A DNA stretch of 64,000 nucleotides from Paralvinella palmiformis (taxonomy: Eukaryota > Annelida > Polychaeta > Terebellida > Alvinellidae): positions 23,977-87,976 of the forward strand of contig JAODUP010001209.1 in NCBI GenBank assembly GCA_025642065.1. The letters are read 5' to 3'. Shown in pieces: positions 24,246 to 36,275 of the stretch; positions within the stretch are counted from its first letter, which is position 1, and the number at the start of each line of letters is the position of its first letter. The notes beneath the pieces are model-generated. The model ran no database searches. It worked only from the letters and a program-made list of their open reading frames with translations, and had not been told where the DNA came from. The position numbers and the translations under genes were made by a program.

Positions 24246-24300
24246 ACGAAAAGGTAATAAGTTATTACCTCGTATTTTGTACGAGGTAATGACCTTTTCC
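24246..24300. other. Perfect 11-bp stem inverted repeat
   Basis: ATTACCTCGTA at 24264-24274, loop TTTTG, then TACGAGGTAAT at 24280-24290. Outer AAAAGGT and GACCTTTT arms extend it imperfectly. It lies just after R4 copy 2 and may mark the element end or a cruciform. Confidence 0.85.
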
Positions 24301-25194
24301 TGAAGTAATGGACCAGAAGTAGGAATATTCAAGGAATTTTGTTATTGAGACCACATCCATAACGAACATTCTAACTCGGTAATTCCTTTGTCTAGATTAG
24401 CTTCAATTGAAAAGAGATACCCATCCATTCTCTTCGTCATTTTCTGTACTTTTCTTTTCCCTATCTTGAAAATGTCGCAGTGCTGTTGGCTATTATTTAG
24501 TTCACGTTCTTTAAATTTTATGAGTTCTCGGGAGCGATTAATTTCTGTCTTGCACATGCGCATGGCGGCCATATCCAAATTAATTTTTGTAATAGTGCTA
24601 ATCTAATAGCAAATGGCTAGGATAACATAGTATGAGAAATAATAAAGTCTAATGTAGTTTCTCTATTTTCGTTTGAGTTTTTATAACTTAACCCTCAACA
24701 TAGTTAAGAAATTTCCCATTTAGTTGCCGGTAATCACAAGTGGATGCTTATTCAGTTGTGTAACCGTGATTTGAATAACAACTTTTGTCATTTCTATTTT
24801 GCGTCATTTGTATAAGTTTGTATACATCTTTATGACGTTCTCAATCGGCATAAATTATTTATTATCCTTAATCACCGATCGTTAAAACGCTAATTTTTAA
24901 TTGTATGCAAATCTTTTTTTATTACACGACGTTGACGATACAAGATTCAGAAGCTACGAAAAGCCACTCATACTTAATGCAATATCACCTTTGATGCGAG
25001 TTATTAGTTATTATGTAGGAGAACGATCTTTGCATTTTTGAGGAAAGTAGTCACATTTATCTAGCATAGAAGTCACTAAACAAGAAATACAATGCCCTGG
25101 TAAAAAGAGCTAAACATCACCAGCCTTAGAAATCGATGAGAACAATGCTGGCGAGCGAATGCTAACATACACACTATAAACGTTTAACAAAAGA
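24301..25194. other. Unassigned non-coding stretch
   Basis: A minus frame 24342-24578 is lysine/glutamate-rich and could be coiled coil, but no family is recognised and it may be chance. Confidence 0.35.
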
Positions 25195-25676
25195 TGATGC
25201 TTACTGGGACAAAACTACATCTTAACCCTGAATATTCTCCTCTTTCTAGCGTTATTCTTGATACGTTTATATCCCCATAGAATAGTGTGAGCATTCATAT
25301 CTCTAACTATAACACATGTTGAAGAAAGTTAGTCAAACTTTATTTCTATTGAATTAAGTAGCGATATTGGAAGTAAATAAATTGAACAGAATATTATTGT
25401 TTTGTGATTGGAAATAGATACAGCCTTTGTCTGCAAAGTTATATTAAAATAATTTTGACGGTTTATGATATTTTACTCACCAGTAGGTTTACCATTGATG
25501 GCTTCAGAATACTGCTTATATGTAGAATATTTATAGAAGTCGAGTGATTTTGTTTGATCAACAAAGGGTTCTTGTATACATATTTCTAAGGGGTTATATT
25601 TGAGCATAAACATTTTTATTTCGCCTACATTCTGGCAAAAATCTCTAAAATTCCATTTTATAATTGCGTCTATCAT
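25195..25676 (-). pseudogene. LINE-G ORF2: APE-type endonuclease domain (broken)
   Basis: The minus frame from 25676 reads IIKWNFRDFCQNVGEIKMFM, then KYNPLEICIQEPF, then YKYSTYKQYSEAINGKPTGE, which follows the N-terminal endonuclease pattern (QWN.RG..N..EL, ICLQETF) of I/jockey-group retrotransposons. After the stop near 25473, similarity continues in the same general reading: a TIIFCSIYLLP segment near 25400-25360, and RDMNAHTILWG (complement of about 25316-25273), equivalent to the catalytic GDFNAH block with Gly changed to Arg. It nicks DNA for target-primed reverse transcription in intact elements. Stops and frameshifts make this copy inactive. No RT domain is seen downstream (toward 24300). 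Confidence 0.84.
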
Positions 25677-26189
25677 TGAGGCTTAGCCGTTGTTAAGAAG
25701 ATGATCCCTGGTTCAGTGTATAATCAAGCTATAAGTCCATTTCTTCATTATTCAGCATATCCTTTAATGTATCTAACCTGATCTGTTCAACAAGATGGTC
25801 CTCCGAATCCTTTTTGGGGACGATTATAATGTATTGCTTTCTATTTTGATTTCTTTTGAACGACAGGTTTTAATAACATTTGAGGCTTTTATTTTGTAAC
25901 TATTGATTTAGCTTGGTTTATCATAAGCAAACTTGGGGGCTTTGTGGTTATGGTGTTTGTTCTGTTTTGTGTAGATAGAGCCTCATGTGGATTTTCGTCC
26001 GTTTGCACTTCAATAGATTTATATTAGTAGGGCTTCCGGGCAAGTAATCATCGTATGGGTGTCGATAGTACGTGTGTCTCATAGTGTCACAGGCTTGGCC
26101 ACCATGGCATAACCTTTATCAAAAGGAAGTGTTGTCTGGCCTGTACAAACGATAATCTTTTATACATTTAATGCGCTAAATCCCCTTTT

Positions 26190-26500
26190 CTTTTTTGCGG
26201 GGGACATAGGACAAACTTAGGAGTAAGTATTAGGCACTCCTTTACAATTTACACAACACTGACGTGCTTCACAGGATCAGTATTAAGATCAGTATCATTA
26301 TGATTGTCTGTACCACATCGGGCATATGTGAGCATCCTCCTGCAGTTATTCGTATGGTGTCCAAATGCGTGACATACAAAGAACCTCATGGGATTGGGAA
26401 TGTGTCTTTCCACGTGGATATTTAAATATGACAATTTGATAACATCTACTCTTATGGTTGATCGGAGTAGATGATTTGAATGGTACATTTTGTTTACCTC
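26190..26500 (-). pseudogene. LINE-G ORF1: gag-like zinc-knuckle protein (degenerate)
   Basis: Minus frame 26488-26249 reads HIPNPMRFFVCHAFGHHTNN then CRRMLTYARCG, the layout of the CCHC knuckles in ORF1 (gag-like nucleic-acid chaperone) of I/jockey-group LINEs. In the first knuckle the expected leading Cys is Phe (TTC, in MRFFVC). In the second, the expected first Cys is Tyr (LTYARC) and the last appears to be Leu. A KKEKG-type segment continues toward 26190 in another frame. It sits upstream of ORF2 (25676) as expected for this element type. Confidence 0.82.
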
Positions 26501-27303
26501 GAATAGAACTTGTCTAGAACGTAATCAAATCACATATTTAACTACTCTTGACAAACCTTGCATTCCATTACTAGTAATAGCGGCTTGCAGTTGATACCAC
26601 TCACTGCATCATAGTCCAAATCTACCTCTTCTCTTGTTCACTTTTATTCACTTTTGTTGGCTAGATGAAAAGCATAATCCACTCAACCACCCGAGGCAAC
26701 ATCATCCTTTAGGTTTAATCCATCACCCACTGCCTTCTGGTAAATGAGGATTTAATGACCAAGATCTCAAAACAACCACGTCTGGGGTAAAACGTGAGCC
26801 GATTGGTCAGATCTAGCGTTTCTGACCTTCCGTTTTAAAGATAATTAGCGTGAAATTAGTGTGTTGGGGTGTTTCCAAAGCTCAACTACCAGGACACACT
26901 CTTCCCCTCTACAGATTGCAACCCGCGGCAAACAGGTTGCCCCTTTTAGTCGCCTTATAGGACGGATGAATAGGACAATCTTACGGAAATAAATGAATAA
27001 CAAGAAAGCAAAGGGTTGACTTTGCCTAGAAAACATCCCAGAAAAATAGAAGTCGATATGCTTTATTAAATCAATTCAGATTCCACATCTGAATTCCATA
27101 AATTAGTATCGATATTGGCGCTACCTAGAGAAAGGTAAATATAAGTTTTACATTTCAATTTTAGTCCACGTACATGACAAATAAAAACCGCCACGTCAGG
27201 TTTGAAGTCTTAATATTACCTCCGTATATGGGATTTTACTCTACGGAAGCGTTAATTGGACTTATATCCAGTCAGTTTCAATAATAAGCTCACGCACTCC
27301 TGT

Positions 27304-27305
<2 letters not shown>
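26501..27305. other. Unassigned; may include LINE-G 5' part
   Basis: Position upstream (minus-strand sense) of ORF1 suggests 5' UTR or ORF1 N-terminus. Bases 26760-26960 are GC-richer. No clear motif. Confidence 0.3.

Positions 27306-27369
<64 letters not shown>
27306..27369. repeat. (AAT)n microsatellite
   Basis: About 21 AAT/TAA units. Confidence 0.96.
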
Positions 27370-27370
<1 letters not shown>

Positions 27371-27569
27371 TATCCTGTATACCCTCACTAACTCGTCAAC
27401 AAAATTGCACACTAATTAATTAAATTCATTTTCCAATCGATGAAACAAGTATATTTCTTCGCGATTTTCTTATCAGTTGTCATCAAATCAATCTAACTTG
27501 TGACATTCATGTCTTTAATAAACGACACAAATCTTGTCAAAGGTCACACGCACTGCTGGGTCCGGACCA

Positions 27570-29700
27570 ATAACAAGAGTATAATTAAAATGGTCATGAC
27601 GAAGTTTTAGTATTTGAACAGATCATTTTGTAAACAAAATAATTCGTACTAAACTTATTCAAAACCAAGCAATGTTGTATCCTGTAACATACAAATTAGA
27701 TGTTAGAGCATAGGTATTACTGATTCAAATCCGTCATATACTTTACTATATTCGTAATGACTGATCTTATGTCTTAGATATTTATCAGATTGTAAGTTGT
27801 TAGTCTACAAATTGCTAGATATAAGATTAGTGTCGCCATAGTTTGGTATTTTGCACATTTGACATAGATCCTTTTTTTTCTCGAATACACACACTTCTTT
27901 CTGTCTTCTGTTTCTTTGGGGGTGTTCTACAAATGGATGTTCTCTTGTTCCTCTTCTTGCAATTGGCCATTTCGACAAATGTGGAGTAATAATTAAGATT
28001 ACCTTTCGATCAAAGTCTCAACAATTGACATATGTATGTGATTCAATACAAATAAAGAGCATTCGCATACTCCCTTACTTAGATTAATCTGAACACAACA
28101 CGGTAAGTGAAAGCAGTAATTTGTTATCGTAATAATTTTAATGACACCAGAACTTTACACCGAACTATACATAAATCTAATATAGATCTCATTAAGACAT
28201 AATTTACCCATCTTTTCGATGAATATCTGGTGGTCTTGATTGATGGCTACATGCAAAATTGTCTAGAATCGTGCGTCAAATGTTGTATTGACAGGGCTCT
28301 GGATCTTCCACATAAGTAATCCTTCATGTGTCACTATGCAATCGTCAAACCGATATTTCATGAATACAGCTCCGTGTGTGGACTATTTCCGATGGCTCTG
28401 AGGCCAGTGACGCTCTTGTCTTGGACTGGTGCTAGTCATGATGTTATCAGAGAGGATCTTGGTGCGTCCGAAGATCAATAATAGGTAATGGCCCTGCCTT
28501 GAATACGCTATCTGGCTTAGCTTAATACCTTATGACATCGGTTATTCATCTTTAAAGTTATAATTGCTAATAACTCATTCATTTGTTTATTGGAAGTTGG
28601 TCGATTTATAATAGATTATAAATGGAACGCTTTATAAATACCCTCAAATTGCCTCTCCAGATTGGTTGTCTGATTCGTTGATAGGTTGGGTTGTCTCGAT
28701 TCTCCCAACCACATCTTCTGCCAGAGGTTTGACATCAATGGAACATAGGCAATGTATCAATTCATGTCATATATTATCATATTTCACATACTTGCGCAAG
28801 ACTTCATATAATTTGCGTTATATCGTGTTGTGTTGTGGCGAGTCGTGCCATTTTATATGACAACTTATAATGTCACCCGGTATGTTACATGCCAAATCAC
28901 ATTTTGTCATATACCAGCATCTCATATGAAATCATCTGAGATTATTTTGTGATATATTGTTCTATATTTTAATTATATTTTATAGTACGTCATAGTTCCT
29001 TGTAGTGAGTAATATCGTTTTCTTTTGTATATTGTTGTAGTGTGAGTTATTGTGATGTTTTTTATTTTTTGAAAATATGTATGACTTATGAATATGATGT
29101 ATCTTATTCTTCAATGTAACCCTTTATTATCATTTCTAATTAAATACCTTTCATCTAAGCCTACGTGGCGATTCACTAAATATAGTAAAGAAAGCAAATC
29201 AGGATTTGTTACTTTGATCTTAAGCTACTATATTATCTAACGGTATAATTGGAGTGTCGTGTTAACGTTTTTATTGTGTTTCTGTACTGATATTTATGCA
29301 TGACTACAGTGGGTTTTATTTATATCTCATTGGTGAGTAATTACGTTGTCAGTATAAAGGTTGTAAAGGTTTGTATTTCCATGTATGTTTATCTGTCTGT
29401 GTATGTGAGTGTACATGCATGTATGTGTCTTTCTGTCTCTCGGTGTTTATATGCGTGTTGGTATGTGTGTGCGTGCGTGTGCTTGTGTGTGAACATGTGA
29501 CGGTGTTAAACCTACATACTGCTATTAATTCCATTACTACTACTACTAATATTACTACTACTAAAAAATAATAATAACAATACAAAATAAAAAATAATAA
29601 TAATAACGCCAATATTATTGCAAGGAGATATTCAAAATAACATGTTACCCAAAATTAAATTATATATCTTTAATTTATCTGTTAATAAGGCATAGAATGA
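27570..29700 (+). repeat. Dispersed repeat R1, copy 2
   Basis: Collinear with copy 1 through the blocks listed there, and with the reverse complement of 33110-35345, including the left end: TTTTAGTATTTGAACAGATC near 27607 (reverse at about 35270) and TAGTCTACAAATTGCTAGAT near 27800 (reverse at about 34990). TG and TAC runs at 29385-29555 sit where copies 1 and 3 carry theirs. No coding motif. Confidence 0.8.
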
Positions 29701-30107
29701 CACTGAAAACTTGGTCGTTCACTTATTATAAGAATAGTCTTATATAGATACATAGATGGGATTTTCCTGCTTCAAAGCCAAATTCATCCTTATTTTCTGT
29801 TTCGTACCTTTCTTTCTGAAGTAGATATAGTGCGCGATCTCGTTCAGTTTCATTATTTCTCCTCATTGCTGTATCTTAATTCAATGTTCCATAACATTTT
29901 TGCTCAGCTGTTTCACGGCGAATCGAGGTGATCTTCATAAACAATCCTGTATTGTGATTGACTATATACCTCCTTTACCTGAGTTAAGGTGCGTTTATGA
30001 ATATCTCTCCATCGATTGTATTTATCGATTTGGTCAATTATATGTATGAGTATCCGTTCCTTTATCCTTTTCGTTATTTCACACATACCGATAAAGTATT
30101 AGAGCTG

Positions 30108-30110
<3 letters not shown>
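29701..30110. other. Unassigned non-coding stretch
   Basis: Nothing recognised. Confidence 0.4.
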
Positions 30111-30162
<52 letters not shown>

Positions 30163-30278
30163 TGTGTGTATATATGTGACCATGTGTATGTGTATGTATG
30201 TATGTGTGTGTGTGTGTGTGTATGTGCATGTGTATGCGTGTGCGGGTATATGTATGTATATATGTGTGTGTATGTGTG
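30111..30278. repeat. (TA)n followed by TG/TATG-rich repeat
   Basis: TA units 30111-30159 and a TGTG/GTATG-rich tail to about 30278. It directly abuts block A of composite R2. Confidence 0.94.
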
Positions 30279-31430
30279 TTTTAGCTGTGTATAATAAGGC
30301 ACAGGCACAGAGAATCTCGAACCGTGAATTCAAACTCTGGACGTTTCTTCAGGGGACTGAATCCAGAGTGGCGACTTTTCTTGCTGGGACATTTGCACTG
30401 TCTCACCAGTTCCTAAGCCGCCAAGCAAAAACAAAAAGTGAATCATACAGTGGTTGAGAAATCTCCTCCCCCACCACTCACAGGGGAGCAATACGGAAAG
30501 ATGGAGCGAAATATCCTGAGGGTGGCCAGAGTGTTTTACGTCCTCAGGGGGTCAGCCACCCACGATGTTGTGAGCCGAGAAATTAATCTCTAGAAAAGTT
30601 TCGACCTCTTGCGGGGTTCGAACCTGTGAACGTTGGCACCAAGTGCCGGGTGCTTAACCGCTAGGCCACGGAGCTCACTACTGTTTCTTTCTTCAAAGCA
30701 ATACTATATAAACTATATAACCCAATTGTCACTGTCTTCAAAGATCGGTTTTTACAACTGGCAGGCGTCACGAAGTGACTACTATTAAAACTGTTTAGCT
30801 TAATTGCTATTAAAAGACTGGCATCTGCGCTGAAGTAGACAGTAAGAGCGCGTCATAGCTTCGGTACTGTTTGAACTATGTTATCATTTTCAAACCTGAC
30901 CTATTGTCTGCTATTCTAACTATTGTAGTAATAAAGTTCTTAAATGTTATTTATGACAAACAGATTAGAGCTAATCTTGAATGCCATAATACAAACTGGA
31001 CATAACTGGATCTAGGAAAGATAATTTTATTCTCACATACAACCAAGGTGAATTTTATATGCAACTAAAATTGTTATATAAAACACATCAACCGCGCAAG
31101 CTGTGTCCAATGCCACCGCTCGAGATGCGATACAGTGTTTCTATTCCTGAGTCAGAAGTACGTATAATGCTTTAAGAGCGTACTGTGCCTGGTACAGTCA
31201 TTTAAATGCTGGATAACCAGGTCAGACACCTAAACGGCGTGCCTCCAAAGACGCAAATAGTACATGGAATATACAGCTCTAGATCAACTTTTCTTGAATG
31301 CGGGGACCGGGAAATATAGTCTCCACGCATAGAAAACGGAACTTTCTCAACTGCAGCAAAATATGCCTTGTGATATTTGCTGGGGGGTCAAATACCTCAT
31401 AAGCGTATATGCGAATAAAACAGAATGATA
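30279..31430 (+). repeat. Composite dispersed repeat R2, copy 1 (block A, SINE-A, block B)
   Basis: Reverse complement of 62505-63850 over most of its length. Block A (30279-30445) includes TAGCTGTGTATAATAAGGCA and AAACTCTGGACGTTTCTTCA; the same block occurs alone at 35885-36020. Then SINE-A in minus sense (30451-30679), then block B (30680-31430) with AGCAATACTATATAAACTAT, ACTATTAAAACTGTTTAGCT, TAAATGCTGGATAACC and GATATTTGCTGGGGGGTCAA. The end of B (31395-31440) matches R3 at 15565-15605 and runs straight into (TG)n. No coding motif is seen in A or B. Confidence 0.86.
30451..30679 (-). mobile_element. tRNA-derived SINE (SINE-A), copy 2 (internal deletion)
   Basis: Minus-strand head GAGCTCCGTGGCCTAGCGG with B box GGTTCGAACCC (complement of about 30613-30624). 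Compared with copy 1, the middle containing the CTCCACTGAATTATT block and nearby bases is missing (junction near 30549), so the copy is about 130 bases shorter. Confidence 0.88.
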
Positions 31431-31434
31431 CATG

Positions 31435-31507
<73 letters not shown>

Positions 31508-31530
31508 TGTGAGTGTGCGTGTGATGTTCC
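31431..31530. repeat. (TG)n microsatellite
   Basis: About 35 TG units plus GAGTG variants, directly at the end of R2 block B. Confidence 0.96.
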
Positions 31531-32221
31531 CCAGTATAGTTTTTCACTTGTTGGAAGACACATTCGCTTACTACCAAGCTCTATGTGGGCATAACCATGA
31601 CGGGTCACCTGCTTCAGAAAAGAGGCAGGTAATTTAAGCGGACATCTGCCAGTTAATTGCCAAACGATAGAGTGGTATACCAGGATTGCATTAATAGATA
31701 CCCGCGTTAACTGCGAGTGTCATTCTAATGCAGCGCGTTATTATCCATCTCCCGAAGCGGGGATCATGTCGCCTCCCTTTTCTGAGTTTTAGCAGCGAAG
31801 CAAAAAATTATTAAATTTAACAAACGTTTAACATCTTCGAGATGGATGGCTAATATCAATAACCAAATTAGATCGTAAACTGTTTACATTTAGTGATATA
31901 AAAAATAAAAAATAAATAAACATGAAAAGTAAAATATCCTGTAATGGTTGTATTGTTATTGTTGGTATGGTGTTGTTGTATGTATAATGTTTGGTTTAGG
32001 TAATATATACCTTCATTGCCGTATAAGCAGCTGGAACAATAGCAACACCACCAGCAACCATGACAACAACAAGAAAAGGAACAGCTTCAACAATAACAAC
32101 AATTACTACAATGTTTTTAGGAAATATAACCTTTTACGTCATTATGTTAATTGATCCGTTCAGATTAATAGGTGCCTTTTCGTCTCATTTATCTGTGGGA
32201 ATATTTTTCTCCCTGTCTATC
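31531..32221. other. Unassigned non-coding stretch
   Basis: Includes a short AAC/ACC-rich patch near 32030-32115. Nothing recognised. Confidence 0.4.
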
Positions 32222-32790
32222 TCAATGATTGAATCAATGATTCAATAACTGACCCAATGCCCCACTCAACGACTCCCTCATTCAATGACTCACTGAATCA
32301 CTCACTCAATGATTCATCCAAATTACTCACTCGCTGAGTCACTCACTGAATCACTGAATCACTTACTGAATCACTCATTGAATCATTCACTGATCCACTG
32401 ACTGACTCTCTCACTCATTCACTCATTCACTCACTCACTCACTAATCCACTCATTCACCAACTCACCAATTCGCCAACTCACTAACTCACTTACTCACTC
32501 ACCCACACACTTACTCAATCACTCGGTCATTCACCCATTTAACCACTGACTCACTCACACTCTCACTCAATAACTCTCTCACTCACTAATACATGCATAC
32601 ACCCACTCAATCACTCAATTATCCTCTTCCCCACTCGATCTGTCAATGACTTAGTCACTCACTCACAAACTAACTCTGTCACTCACTTAAGCATTCACTC
32701 ACCCATTCTCCCAATCACTCACCAATCGAATCAAACTTTCACCTACGCACTCACTCACTCATTCACTCATTCACTCTTTTCTTTACTCGC
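32222..32790. repeat. Degenerate TCAC/TCAT/TCAA tetranucleotide block
   Basis: About 570 bases built almost entirely from ACTC, ATTC, ACTG and CAAT units with drift. The largest of the TCAC-type blocks. Confidence 0.9.
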
Positions 32791-33109
32791 TCACCTATGG
32801 ATAGTTCCTTTTAAGTACAAGTAAGGTGATATAAAAGAGATCAGTAGTTTGGAGATGACCCCGATTCACTCTGAAACAGATAAGCAAACGTGATAGCTAA
32901 TATTGACTCCAGCAATGTCTGGAAATTATAACACCGAACCATATCATGAACTATTAGTACTTCAGAAACAAAAGTAGCGAAAGGAAGAGAAAAATTATAG
33001 AGTTGGCTATGAAGCGGTAAATCTTCATATGTTAGTCTAACTAAGATTCTTCTTATATCAAATGGCTTATATTAAATACAACCTGTTTGTCATGATACAG
33101 GACTGAATA
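32791..33109. other. Unassigned spacer
   Basis: No feature recognised. Confidence 0.4.
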
Positions 33110-33280
33110 AGTCAAATTGCTTAGAACAATGTCGTTTTATGTCTGATTAACAGATTAATTAAAGTAACATAATACATTTTGAGTCCCTTGCTATTTTCAT
33201 CCATGAATGCAAATATCGTGATGCTAAAAGTTTGGATTAAATGTACAATGCCTTGATTGTATCCTTGAAATAAAATTGTC

Positions 33281-33311
<31 letters not shown>

Positions 33312-35345
33312 GTAGTAGTAGTAGTAGTAGTAGTAGCAGTAGTAGTAGCAGTAGTAGTAGCAGTAGTAGTAGTAGTAGTAGTTGTAGTAGTATATAACTT
33401 TAGCAGAGACACGCACTATGACACGCGTACGCACACACACACGCACACACACTCACATACACAAATACACACACATACACAAAAATTAAATCCTTAACCT
33501 CACGCCAGCAAATAATCATATGTAATCGCTCACAACTAATATGCCAATGAAACGATTATAGTCATACAAATATCAGAACAGAGGCATTATAGAAATGTTA
33601 ACTATTATATGGAAACTAAACCTAGATTATATTGTGGTATTTGGTGCAACTAATAAATACCTATGTTTTAAAATTATATACAATAATTCTACGTTTAGGT
33701 TAGTTTAAGATTAAACGTCTTTAATTAGAAGTGACAACAAGGAGTTACGATGAAGTTAAAGATATACAACTTTAATGACTTATACCTCAAAGACAAATGT
33801 TTTATTTGAGGTTTGAATCGGAGGCATTCAAAACAAGAGGCTTGGTAAGTTAACTTTAAATATTATATTAGTTATTATGCACGACGGAAATATAATATAT
33901 AGTACATGTATTATTTAACAAATCAGTACCAAGAAAATATAATAATACAATACAATACAAAACGGTATATAATAATACAATAGTTCAATGCATTACGATG
34001 TTACAAAACTAAATTGAAATTATAAAGCATTGTATTAAAAAATTAATATTAGATAATCTGATATTACATCATGTTATAAGATATAATGCTATTCGACATG
34101 TTATCTCATGCCGGGAGAAAAACTAAAAAATTGATCCCATCACAACATAACATGATGTAACGCAAAATATATGTTGTAATCCAGAATGATGTGAAATATA
34201 TAATGATATAACATGTGAGTTAGTACATGAAAATAGCTTACATAATATAATATAACATACCATAACATAACATATATTAAAACGTACCACAATATCATGT
34301 GATGTGACGTAAGACAACGTAACATAACAGAACATAATATAACATAAAGCCAGAGAGAGATTTAGATTGTTTGTGTTTCATTGATAACACACCTCGTGCT
34401 GACTAACTGGTGCAGGTAATGGAAACAAATCACCATATCAATAAATGCATTTAAAAAGGGTATATCTGGAAATAAACACGTTGAATTTATAAAGCGTCCC
34501 ATTTATGAAACACCCTAGGTCTTTTAAGTTCCAATAAGCATATATTTAAGTTACTGGCAAACATTAATGTCATAACCAGTTAAGCTGTGCTAGATAGCAT
34601 ATTCAAAGCACGGTCCATGTTTGCGATGTGGCTGTCACCTTTCTAACACTATCATGGCCAGTGTCAACCCAAGACATCACTTGCTTCAGAGCCGTAAGAA
34701 ACAATTCTTAAATATAGCTTTATTCAATAACGATGCGCTTGACGATTTATACTGACATGTGAATGACTATCCAGAGCCCATCAATACATCGTCTTCACAT
34801 ACTACTCTAGACCATTTCGGATGTTGCCACCAATCAACGCAATCATACATTCATTGAAAGGGTGGGTACACTGTGTACTACTGACAGTTATATTATATTA
34901 AAACTGTGCATTCGAGAAAACGAGTGAAATCTGGAAACTTCAGTTGTCACCAATAACAGAATATAGCAACATTGTAATGTTATATCTAGCAATCTGTAGA
35001 TTAACTACTTACTATCAGATATATATCTAAAATTACAAGATTAAACATTAGGAATAATGTAAGGTATTTGTTTTGTAAAATAGAAACTCTTACTGATGGG
35101 TGATCTTCTAGGCAAACATTTCACAAACATATCAAATTTGAAGCAAATGTTTTATATCTACGATGCAATGATTTAACACCTAATTTGTATGCTACATGAT
35201 ACAAACTTATTTGGTTATGAAAAGGTTTAGTCAAATTGTTTTGTTTGTAAAATGATCTGTTGAAATACTAAAACCCTCTTGGTACATCACTGCTGTCATG
35301 TCCATTACAATTATACTGCTGCCAATTTATAACAACATTATGAAG
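33110..35345 (-). repeat. Dispersed repeat R1, copy 3 (inverted)
   Basis: Reverse complement of R1. The TTAATTAATCTGTTAATCAG end (complement of about 33143-33162), TAT/TAG trinucleotide 33280-33390 and CA run 33430-33482 sit where copies 1 and 2 have their TAC and TG runs. The low-complexity CATAACATAACAT region is 34050-34345, and a segment complementary to 34583-34700 matches the GCTATCTGGCTCAGCTTAA and TCTTATGGCTC blocks of copy 1. Non-coding. Confidence 0.78.
33280..33482. repeat. (ATT)n(AGT)n plus (CA)n, inside R1 copy 3
   Basis: ATT units 33283-33311, AGT/AGC units 33312-33391, then CA-rich 33430-33482. Spurious Leu/Val and Asn/Thr frames result. Confidence 0.94.
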
Positions 35346-35848
35346 TCATATTATTGTTTGATCAATTGGCTCACTTATTTATTGAATTAGTTTGGGATAT
35401 TGTTGATGAGTTAGTGAATGTAGTATACACGAGTGGTTGAGTTTATAATGGAAAGTTACTCTGATCACATCTCGGGATAAGGCCAAATGGTGTTTCCCAG
35501 AGTAACATCCATTAAACACAGATAATATTAAGTTTCGAAATCAAACGTGGCGGTATTCATTGGTCGTCGGTATTCATCAACTCAGCGAGGTCTGAAAAAG
35601 TTTCATATTACACATTATCCTTGTGATGTTTATTCTCCTATTTAGTCTTCTGAGTGGACAAAAGTGGCTGAAAAATGGCAGCATATTACATTTTGCCAAA
35701 ATACTCATATGTGAGAGTCATATCTGGTATGAACGAAGAACCAAGTATGTTGCATCATATACAACTAACCAATTTGGATCAAACAGCTACCCTAGAAGAT
35801 ATTGGATTCATAAGAACAAAATACTTGTAAAGGTCTAGATAAGTATTG
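35346..35848. other. Unassigned non-coding stretch
   Basis: Plus frame 35623-35838 has no recognised motif. Confidence 0.4.

Positions 35849-35884
<36 letters not shown>
35849..35884. repeat. (TA)n microsatellite
   Basis: About 17 TA units, abutting R2 block A. Confidence 0.95.
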
Positions 35885-35885
<1 letters not shown>

Positions 35886-36025
35886 GTGTGTTTTAGCTGT
35901 GTATAATAAGGCACATGCACAGAGAATCTCGAACCGTGAATTCAAACTCTGGACGTTTCTTCAGGAGACTGAATCCAGAGTGGCGACTTTTATTGCTGAG
36001 ACATGTATAATGTCTACCAGTCCTG
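35885..36025 (+). repeat. Isolated block A of composite R2
   Basis: Nearly identical to 30279-30410: TTTTAGCTGTGTATAATAAG, GAACCGTGAATTCAAACTCT, GAATCCAGAGTGGCGACTTT. It ends at about ACATGTATAATGTCTACCAG, then a second TA tract begins at 36032. Its presence without the SINE or block B shows A can exist independently. Confidence 0.9.
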
Positions 36026-36030
36026 TGTGT

Positions 36031-36031
<1 letters not shown>

Positions 36032-36114
<83 letters not shown>

Positions 36115-36275
36115 TGTATGTATGTATGTATGTATGTATGTATGTATGTATGTATGTATGTAGTATGTATGTATGTTGTATGATGTATGTATGTGTATAT
36201 GTATATATGTATATTGTATGTATGTATGTATGTATGTATGTATGTATGTATGTATGTATGTATGTATGTATGTAT
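36032..36275. repeat. (TA)n(TG)n(GTAT)n compound microsatellite
   Basis: TA 36032-36090, GT 36091-36114, GTAT units with small breaks to 36275. Confidence 0.96.
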
